From JAVKSM01 sp039583705 (lineage in GTDB: Bacteria; Actinomycetota; Actinomycetes; Mycobacteriales; Pseudonocardiaceae), in assembly GCA_039583705.1 (NCBI GenBank), contig JAVKSM010000120.1:1-9096 (forward strand): a DNA stretch of 9,096 nt. The letters are read 5' to 3'. The notes under the pieces were generated by a model. It had not been told where the DNA came from. It saw nothing but the letters and a program-made list of their open reading frames with translations, and did not search any database. Of this stretch, positions 3,539 through 9,096 are shown one piece after another. The position numbers and the translations under genes are program-made. Within the stretch, counting starts at the first letter, position 1. Each line of letters starts with the position of its first letter.

Positions 3539-6187
3539 GTGGACGGATCGGCGGAACCCCCCCGTTTCCGGGGAGCCCGCTGGTATCGGGCAGCCCTCCA
3601 GGTGAACCCCTACGCCTACGTCCGCGACAACCGCTCGGCCGAGCCGCACACGGACGAAGCCAGTCACAATGCGGCGCTAGTCGCGGAGTGCCGCCGGCTG
3701 AACGTCGAGATCGTCGGCCTTGCCGACCACTGGCGGGTGCAGGAGAGCCGCACGCTGCACGACGCCTTGGCTGCCGCGGGCATCACGGTGTTCCCGGGAT
3801 TCGAGGCCGCGTCGCGTGAGGGCGTGCACGTGCTGGTGCTCTTCGACACGCCGACCTCCTACGACCACCTCGAACACGTCATCAGTGCCTGCGGCGTCCA
3901 CCCGGCCCAGCGTGGCCGCTCTGACCCGGGCGACCTGCCGTTCGACGAGCTGGTGACCCTGGTGTCGACGGAACAGGCGCTCGCCATCCCCCTGGGAGTC
4001 GACGAGGAGTGCGGCGGGCTGCTCCGCAAGCTGAGCGGCCAGAGCCGCGTCGCGGCCTGGCGGCACGAGAAGCTGCTGGCCGCGGCGCTGTCCAAGCCCG
4101 ACCCGTACCGCGACCTCCGGCCCATCATCGAGAACCGTGACCCGCAGTACCGGCGCGAGCACAGGTTGGCCATCGTGTCGGCCTGCGACGTGCACGGCCC
4201 GATTGAGCTGGCCAAGGACGCCGCCACCACATGGTTCCGGATGGGCCGGCCGTCCCTGGCCGGGTTGCTCGATGCGCTGACCGTGCCCGACACGCGCGTG
4301 CGGAGGAACGAACCGGAGCCGCCGGCCGGCGTGCGGATCGTCTCGGTGTCCTGGACCGGGGGGTTCCTGGACGGTGTCGCGCTCCCGGTCAACGACGAGC
4401 TGACGACGCTCATCGGAGGACGGGGCAGCGGCAAGTCGACGACGATCGAGGGCCTGCGCCTCGTGCTGGGGTGCCCGGCCCTGACTGACACCGTGCGCCA
4501 GTCGAATGCGCAGCGAACCCGCGATCCCCGCAACCTCGGTCCGGGCACCATCGTGGAGGTCACCGTGGAGTTCGGTGAGCACCGACGCACCGCCGTGATC
4601 CAGTGGACGCCGGACGGGCCGCGTCGGCTGCGTACTGCCGACGGTGGCCCCACGCCGTCGCTCGCCGAGCTGCTCGGGCCGGACGTCGAGTTCTACGGCT
4701 ACGACGAGCTCGCGGAGGTGGCCAAGGACGAGACGAAGCGGTGGGAGCTGCTGCAGCGGTTCATCCCGGACGGTCGGGCACGTGGTGCTGGCATCCCCGA
4801 GCTCGTCAGGCAACTGGAAGCCAACCGGCGGCGGCTCGACGAGCTCGACCGGCGGCTCGCCGACGCCGCGGCTGAGGATGCCGAACTGGACGAGCTGGGC
4901 ACCGCGCTGGCCGCGCTGGACAGCACCGGGGTGACCGCCCGGATGGCAGTGCAGGCGAGGATCGACCGGGAGCTGAACCTGCTCGCCACGGCCAAGGGCC
5001 GGCTCGACGGCCTGACCCGGCAGCTCGACACGCTCGACCCCTCGCTGGACACCTCGTTCTCCGTCGGGGTGAGTGATGGGGAGGTCTACCACGCCGACCT
5101 GCCGATGGAGGTCACCGAGCTGCTCCGGCGAGTCGAGTCCGAGGTCGGCCGGTCGCTGCAGGGGGCCGGCGAGGTCCTGGCCGCCCGACGGGCCCGGCTG
5201 GCCGAGCTCAGGCGGCGGGCCGAGCGTGCCCAGCGGGAGACCGAGGCGGAGCAGCACAGTGCCGCGGTCGAGCTGCAACGCCAAGGCCACAACGTGGCGA
5301 CGATCCGCAGCCAGCGGGCGCGCTACCAGCAGTTGGTGGACGCGGCCCCGCTCCGCCAAGCGCTCGCCCAGGAGCGCGACGACCTGCTCCACCGCCGCCG
5401 CGAGCTCATCGTCCGCTTCGCCGAGGCACAGCGGGAGCAGCACTCCGCCCTGGAGCGCGCGGCCTGGCGGATCACCGGTCTTGTCGGTGAGCAGGTCCAA
5501 GCTGTCGTGAGAGACGAGCCGACCGAATGCGTGATCGCTGATCGGATCGCGGCGCTTCCCGGCAGGACGGGGGAGCTGGCTGGCCTGGTGCGTCGGAACC
5601 CACCAAGCCCAGGCGAGTTCGTCGAAGCGGTTCGCAGCGGCGGGCTCGGCTCGATGTTCCCGGCGGCCCCGATCGCCCAGGTCAGCCTGGTGCTGGCACA
5701 GGGGGAGCCGTTCCTGCGTGGGCTGGAGGAGATCGAGACCAGACCGCGGGTCGACTTTCAGATCAACATTGCGCCGCCGGGCGAACCAGAGCTGTGGCGG
5801 TCGACCGAGCAGGCATCCAGCGGCCAGGCCGCGACCACGCTGCTGCTGGTCCTGCTCACCCGCACCAAGGGGCTGCTCGTGATCGACCAACCGGAGAACG
5901 ACCTGGACAACCAGTTCATCTTCGACGCGGTGGTGCCCCGGCTCCGTACGGTGAAGGCGACCCGGCAGCTCATCCTCGCCACCCACAACCCGAACATCCC
6001 CGTGCTCGGCGACGCCGACCTCATCGTCGCGCTGGGCACCGAGTACCGCGAGGCCCGGGTGTACGGCCGGATCCTTCCCGGCGGGGCCGGCTCCCTCGAC
6101 GAGCAGCGGGTGCACGACTACGTGGAGCAGATCCTCGAAGGTGGGGCGAAGGCCTTCGAGGAGCGCCGCCGCCGCTACGGTTACTGA
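3539..6187 (+). CDS. PHP-domain / SMC-like ABC ATPase fusion, putative defence protein
   Basis: An 882-aa two-part protein with no signal peptide or membrane segment. Residues about 15–265 resemble a PHP phosphoesterase: GLADH (Asp63, His64), PGFE (Glu89), His97 in GVHVLVLF, and CDVH (Asp217, His219) sit where metal ligands are expected. The first motif, normally HxH, reads Gln21-Val-Asn23. Residues about 275–860 form an ABC ATPase of the SMC/RecN/Rad50 kind: Walker A GGRGSGKST (293–301), a coiled coil rich in Arg, Glu and Leu (about 420–645), signature SSGQ (760–763), Walker B LLVIDQPE (Asp783, Glu786), a D-loop in NDLDN, and switch His816 in ATHNP. The architecture recalls PHP-ATPases labelled TrlF-like in databases, and more loosely the coiled-coil ATPase-nuclease RloC. 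The GTG start has a strong ribosome-binding site. The next gene begins one base after its stop. A defence role is inferred from architecture and context. Confidence 0.85.
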   Translation: MDGSAEPPRFRGARWYRAALQVNPYAYVRDNRSAEPHTDEASHNAALVAECRRLNVEIVGLADHWRVQESRTLHDALAAAGITVFPGFEAASREGVHVLVLFDTPTSYDHLEHVISACGVHPAQRGRSDPGDLPFDELVTLVSTEQALAIPLGVDEECGGLLRKLSGQSRVAAWRHEKLLAAALSKPDPYRDLRPIIENRDPQYRREHRLAIVSACDVHGPIELAKDAATTWFRMGRPSLAGLLDALTVPDTRVRRNEPEPPAGVRIVSVSWTGGFLDGVALPVNDELTTLIGGRGSGKSTTIEGLRLVLGCPALTDTVRQSNAQRTRDPRNLGPGTIVEVTVEFGEHRRTAVIQWTPDGPRRLRTADGGPTPSLAELLGPDVEFYGYDELAEVAKDETKRWELLQRFIPDGRARGAGIPELVRQLEANRRRLDELDRRLADAAAEDAELDELGTALAALDSTGVTARMAVQARIDRELNLLATAKGRLDGLTRQLDTLDPSLDTSFSVGVSDGEVYHADLPMEVTELLRRVESEVGRSLQGAGEVLAARRARLAELRRRAERAQRETEAEQHSAAVELQRQGHNVATIRSQRARYQQLVDAAPLRQALAQERDDLLHRRRELIVRFAEAQREQHSALERAAWRITGLVGEQVQAVVRDEPTECVIADRIAALPGRTGELAGLVRRNPPSPGEFVEAVRSGGLGSMFPAAPIAQVSLVLAQGEPFLRGLEEIETRPRVDFQINIAPPGEPELWRSTEQASSGQAATTLLLVLLTRTKGLLVIDQPENDLDNQFIFDAVVPRLRTVKATRQLILATHNPNIPVLGDADLIVALGTEYREARVYGRILPGGAGSLDEQRVHDYVEQILEGGAKAFEERRRRYGY

Positions 6188-6188
6188 C

Positions 6189-7403
6189 GTGCTCCGGGCC
6201 GACCTCCTCGAGCTGATCCGGGACGGGGAGAACTCCGGTGTGGAGTTCAAGCGCGACGCCGGCCTCACCAACGTCGACCTGGCGAAGGCGGTTGTCGCGT
6301 TTGCCAACCTGCGGGGCGGCCGCGTCCTGATCGGGGTCGAGGACAACGGGGCGATCTCAGGAGTGTCCCGGCCGGAGGCCGAGGAATGGGTGCTCACCGC
6401 CTGCCGGGACAAGATCAGGCCGCCGGTCGTGCCCTATGTGGAGCGGGTGCGTGACGCCTTACCCGGCCGGGACGTCCTGGTCGTGACGTTCGATCCTGGT
6501 TATGCCGTTCACGCCGTGTGGCATCACAACCACCTCACCCCCTACATGCGGGTCGGCCGCCAGACCCGGGAGCCGGGCATGGAGGAACTCGCTCGGCTCC
6601 AGCAGCAGCGGGGAGCCTACCGGGCAGAGATCGGCCCGGTGCCCGGTACCGGGATCAAGGACATCGACCTGGACCTGGCCCGCGACTACTTCGTCCGGGT
6701 TCGGGGCCAGGACGCGCCGGAGCGCAGTGAGGCCGAGGACTGGGTCCGGCTGCTGACCAACACCGAGTTCATGGTGGAGGGGGTCACCGGCCCGGTATGC
6801 GCCCTGGCCGGGGTTCTCGTGTTCGGACGGTCTCCCGGCGCCCTCGTGCCGCACGCAGCGGTGGACGCCGTGGCCTTCCCCGGGGCCGAGAAGGACTATG
6901 CGGCGCGCGAGCGGGCGACGCTGCGGGCTCCGCTGATGGCGCGCATCGCCGCCGACGGGAGCGTGCTGGCGGGCGGCCTCGTCGAGCGGGCGCTGGAGTT
7001 CTGCACCCGAAACCTCCCGGCAACCGCCGTGTTCGACGGCCCTCGCCGGCGCGACCGGCCCGCGATCCCCCCGGACGTGCTCCGGGAGGCCGTCGTGAAT
7101 GCCGTCGTCCACCGGGACTACGCCCTGACCGCCAGCGACATCGAACTCTCGATCTTCGCCGATCGGCTGGAGCTGGTGTCACCGGGCCGGCTTCCCCATG
7201 GTGTCACCGTCGAGCGGATGCTCGTGGGGGTGCGGGCAGCGCGCAACCAGGTGCTCAAGGACACCATGCGCGACCTGGGCTATGTGGAGAACATCGGCCT
7301 CGGGGTGCCACGGAAGATCGTGAAAGGGATGCGGGAGCACAACGGCACCGAGCCCGAGTACGAGGAGATCGGGGAGCACCTCCGGCTCAGGCTGCGCTAC
7401 TGA
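6189..7403 (+). CDS. Schlafen-like AlbA_2 domain protein with RecG-related HATPase region
   Basis: A 404-aa cytosolic protein of the group often mislabelled 'ATP-dependent DNA helicase RecG-related' (COG2865 type). Residues about 5–125 form an AlbA_2 (Schlafen-fold) domain: ENSGVEFKRD, then AKAVVAFANLRGGRVLIGVEDNG. Glu14, Glu19 and Asp52 fall roughly where Schlafen RNases carry their acidic triad. The C-terminal part, about 285–400, has the HATPase_c_4-like block LREAVVNAVVHRDY (Asn304, His308), IFADRLELVSPG and a final winged-helix-like stretch. No helicase motifs are present. The GTG at 6189 is chosen because the AlbA_2 domain begins right there and the previous stop codon ends one base earlier, pointing to translational coupling; no good ribosome-binding site is seen. 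An ATG at 6141, overlapping the upstream gene, is a less likely start. The stop lies 8 bp from the radA stop on the other strand. Confidence 0.85.
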   Translation: MLRADLLELIRDGENSGVEFKRDAGLTNVDLAKAVVAFANLRGGRVLIGVEDNGAISGVSRPEAEEWVLTACRDKIRPPVVPYVERVRDALPGRDVLVVTFDPGYAVHAVWHHNHLTPYMRVGRQTREPGMEELARLQQQRGAYRAEIGPVPGTGIKDIDLDLARDYFVRVRGQDAPERSEAEDWVRLLTNTEFMVEGVTGPVCALAGVLVFGRSPGALVPHAAVDAVAFPGAEKDYAARERATLRAPLMARIAADGSVLAGGLVERALEFCTRNLPATAVFDGPRRRDRPAIPPDVLREAVVNAVVHRDYALTASDIELSIFADRLELVSPGRLPHGVTVERMLVGVRAARNQVLKDTMRDLGYVENIGLGVPRKIVKGMREHNGTEPEYEEIGEHLRLRLRY

Positions 7404-7411
7404 AAGTCGGG

Positions 7412-8776
7412 CTACCGGAGGTCGAAGGCCGCCAGCGCCGTCCGCAGGTCCCCGACCTCGGCGGCCGCCACCCCCGGCGGCAGCCGCCCGGGGTCGGGGG
7501 GGACGAGGGCGCGCCCGAAGCCCAGCCTCGCGGCCTCGGCCAGCCGGCGCTCCACCCCGGCCACGCGGCGGACCTCGCCGGCCAGCCCCACCTCGCCGAG
7601 CACGACGAGGTCGGCCGGCAACGGAGCGTCGAGCGCCGCCGAAGCGCAGGCCAGCGCGAGCGCCAGGTCGGCGGCCGGTTCGGACACCCGCATCCCACCG
7701 ACGGTCGCGGTGAACACGTCGGAGGAGGCGAGAGCGACCCCACCGCGACGCTCCAGGACCGCCTGGACCATGGCGACCCGGGCGGAGTCCAGACCACTCA
7801 CCCCCCGGCGGGGAACGGCCAGCGACGACGGGGCGACCAGCGCCTGTACCTCGGCCGGCAGCGGGCGGCGACCCTCGACGACCATGGTGACCGCGGTGCC
7901 GGCCGCCGGGTGTTCCCGACGCTGGACGAAGAGCCCGGACGGGTCGGCCACCTCCGCGATCCCCTGGTCATGCAGCTCGAAGCAGCCCACCTCGTCGGCG
8001 GCGCCGAAACGGTTCTTCACCCCCCGCACCAGCCGCAGCGTGGAGTGCCGGTCGCCCTCGAACTGCAGCACGACGTCCACGAGGTGCTCAAGCAGCCTCG
8101 GTCCCGCCACCGACCCGTCCTTGGTGACATGCCCGACGAGCACCACGGGCAGGCCGCGCTGCTTGGCCAACGCGGTCAGGGCCGCGGTGACCGTGCGGAC
8201 CTGGGTGACCCCGCCGGCGCCGCCCTCCGCGGTGGTGGCCGTGACCGTCTGCACCGAGTCGACGACCAGCAGCGCCGGGCGAACCGCGTCGACGTGCCCG
8301 ACCAGCGTCTCCAGCTCACCGGTGGCGGCGAGGAACAACCCGTCGCGGACCGCCCCGGTCCGCTCGGCGCGCAGCCGGACCTGTCCCGCGGACTCCTCGC
8401 CGGTCACGTAGAGAACGCGGCCGGTGGCCGCGACGCGGGCCGCCACCTCGAGCAGCAGCGTGGATTTCCCGACGCCGGGCTCACCGGCCAGCAGCACCAC
8501 GGCACCAGGCACCAAGCCGCCGCCGAGGACGCGGTCGAGCTCGCCGACACCCGTCGGGCGGGCGCGCGCGGCGTCCAGGTCGACCTCGCCGATCGGACGG
8601 GCCGGGCTGGCGGGCACCAGCGTGGCCGCCGTCCGCGGCGGCCACGCCGTCCCGACGGCCTGCTCGACAGTGCCCCATGCCTGGCACTCCGGGCAGCGTC
8701 CGACCCACTTGGCGAGGAGGTGTCCGCAGTCGGCACACCGGAAGGACGGGCTCGTTCGGGTCGGCACGCGCCACAC
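7412..8776 (-). CDS. radA: DNA repair protein RadA (Sms)
   Basis: A 454-aa RecA-related branch-migration ATPase acting in recombination and repair. Domains in order: a four-cysteine zinc finger (Cys14, Cys17, Cys28, Cys31; CADCGH then CPEC), a RecA-like core with Walker A GEPGVGKST (98–106) and Walker B LLVVDS (169–174), the RadA-specific KNRFG motif (254–258), and a C-terminal Lon-protease-like domain. All hallmark motifs are intact and the length is normal. The GTG at 8776 is used; a second in-frame GTG at 8767 would shorten it by three residues and cannot be excluded, as neither has a clear ribosome-binding site. It lies 24 bp after the copper-chaperone-like gene and is probably co-transcribed with it. 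In M. tuberculosis disA follows directly; here the next genes downstream are convergent and unrelated. Confidence 0.97.
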   Translation of the reverse strand: MWRVPTRTSPSFRCADCGHLLAKWVGRCPECQAWGTVEQAVGTAWPPRTAATLVPASPARPIGEVDLDAARARPTGVGELDRVLGGGLVPGAVVLLAGEPGVGKSTLLLEVAARVAATGRVLYVTGEESAGQVRLRAERTGAVRDGLFLAATGELETLVGHVDAVRPALLVVDSVQTVTATTAEGGAGGVTQVRTVTAALTALAKQRGLPVVLVGHVTKDGSVAGPRLLEHLVDVVLQFEGDRHSTLRLVRGVKNRFGAADEVGCFELHDQGIAEVADPSGLFVQRREHPAAGTAVTMVVEGRRPLPAEVQALVAPSSLAVPRRGVSGLDSARVAMVQAVLERRGGVALASSDVFTATVGGMRVSEPAADLALALACASAALDAPLPADLVVLGEVGLAGEVRRVAGVERRLAEAARLGFGRALVPPDPGRLPPGVAAAEVGDLRTALAAFDLR

Positions 8777-8800
8777 CGTACGGCCGCGGGCCGACAGGCC

Positions 8801-9096
8801 CTATGGCTTGGGATACCCCGGAGTGCCGATCGGGACCGGCAGCGTCACGGAGCCGCCCTTCGCGAACACCAGCGTGACGGGATAGGTCGGGCCCGGCTTG
8901 ACGGGCTGACGCAGGCCGACAAGCACGATCGAGATCGTGCCCACCGAGACCAACCCCGGCATCACCGCCGAAGGTGAGCTCGGGGACCCGCTCGCCGCCG
9001 GGGCACTGGTGGTGGGTGGCCCCGGCATCACCGCCGAAGGTGAGCTCGGGGACCCGCTCGCCGCCGGGGCACTGGTGGTGGGTGGCCCCGGCATCA
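8801..9096 (-). CDS. C-terminal part of an LpqE/PCu(A)C-like copper-chaperone homologue (partial)
   Basis: Only the last 98 or so codons lie in the window; the frame stays open to the edge. The final 50 residues, VLVGLRQPVKPG, then YPVTLVFAKGGSVTLPVPI, match the end of the periplasmic PCu(A)C copper-binding fold. The position directly before radA agrees with lpqE (Rv3584) in M. tuberculosis, an exported lipoprotein; any signal peptide would be outside the window. In PCu(A)C proteins this place usually reads HIMLMGL, supplying His and Met copper ligands; here it is SIVLVGL, so they are missing. Just before lies a Pro/Ser/Ala-rich stretch made of a perfect in-frame 22-residue duplication. The product may be a structural relative that no longer binds copper this way. 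The family call is fair but rests on a short segment. Confidence 0.6.
   Translation of the reverse strand, partial: MPGPPTTSAPAASGSPSSPSAVMPGPPTTSAPAASGSPSSPSAVMPGLVSVGTISIVLVGLRQPVKPGPTYPVTLVFAKGGSVTLPVPIGTPGYPKP
8954..9096. repeat. perfect 66-bp in-frame tandem repeat running off the window
   Basis: Units at 8954–9019 and 9020–9085 appear identical at all 66 positions, followed by the first 11 bases of a third copy at the window edge. Each unit encodes 22 residues on the minus strand, including PPTTSAPAASGSPSSPSAVM, so copy number can change without breaking the frame. Perfect identity indicates recent duplication or an active variable-number locus; an assembly artefact is also possible. 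Confidence 0.9.

Noticed and set aside
3677..6412. 911-codon open frame on the minus strand, antisense to the PHP-ATPase gene
   Set aside because: Its translation is Arg/Gly/Pro/His-rich low-complexity sequence without recognisable motifs, while the plus strand carries all ABC ATPase motifs in order. Long antisense frames are expected opposite real genes in very GC-rich DNA.
3229..7411. Mobile element carrying the two-gene operon (integrase, att sites or target duplication)
   Set aside because: No transposase or integrase gene is present and I could see no matching direct repeats at the two junctions; transfer is suggested by context only.
6797..8977. 726-codon open frame on the plus strand across the Schlafen-like gene and radA
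   Set aside because: It is out of frame with the first gene and antisense to radA, both strongly supported, and its translation looks like composition-driven noise.

Overview
This window is chromosomal DNA from a high-GC actinobacterium. Evidence: very GC-rich sequence with strong third-position bias, frequent GTG starts, and minus-strand genes that match in order and residue detail the Mycobacterium tuberculosis block lpqE–radA–disA–(carbonic anhydrase)–mutY–mhuD (Rv3584–Rv3592 region, from memory). The order or genus cannot be fixed from the sequence alone.

Layout, in the direction of minus-strand transcription (right to left). The end of an LpqE/PCu(A)C-like copper-chaperone homologue (8801–9096, running off the window, with a perfect 66-bp in-frame tandem repeat) is followed 24 bp later by radA (7412–8776). 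disA (2128–3207) lies about 4.2 kb further on, then an Rv1284-type beta-carbonic anhydrase (1338–1826), mutY (411–1283) and an MhuD-like haem-degrading monooxygenase (45–362). These are housekeeping genes: DNA recombination and repair (RadA, MutY), c-di-AMP synthesis coupled to DNA scanning (DisA), CO2/bicarbonate, and haem iron.

The unusual part is the interval between radA and disA, which are neighbours in M. tuberculosis. It holds a two-gene operon on the opposite strand (3539–7403). The first gene encodes an 882-aa fusion of a PHP-type phosphoesterase-like domain, whose first metal-binding HxH motif is replaced, with an SMC/RecN-like ABC ATPase containing a long coiled coil. The second, one base downstream, encodes a 404-aa Schlafen-like AlbA_2 domain joined to a C-terminal RecG-related HATPase-like region. 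Sensor-like coiled-coil ATPase plus putative nuclease modules, compact coupling and insertion into a conserved locus make this a good candidate for an anti-phage or other conflict system. That function is inferred, not shown.

Between disA and the cassette lies a repeat-rich control region (3208–3538): a disA –10-like element, seven contiguous 23-bp repeats, a perfect 14-bp palindrome, a small hairpin and a tandem pair of 16-bp near-identical direct repeats just before the cassette's ribosome-binding site. At the other end the cassette stops 8 bp from the stop codon of radA, so the two are tightly convergent. No tRNA, rRNA, transposase, integrase or CRISPR array was seen.
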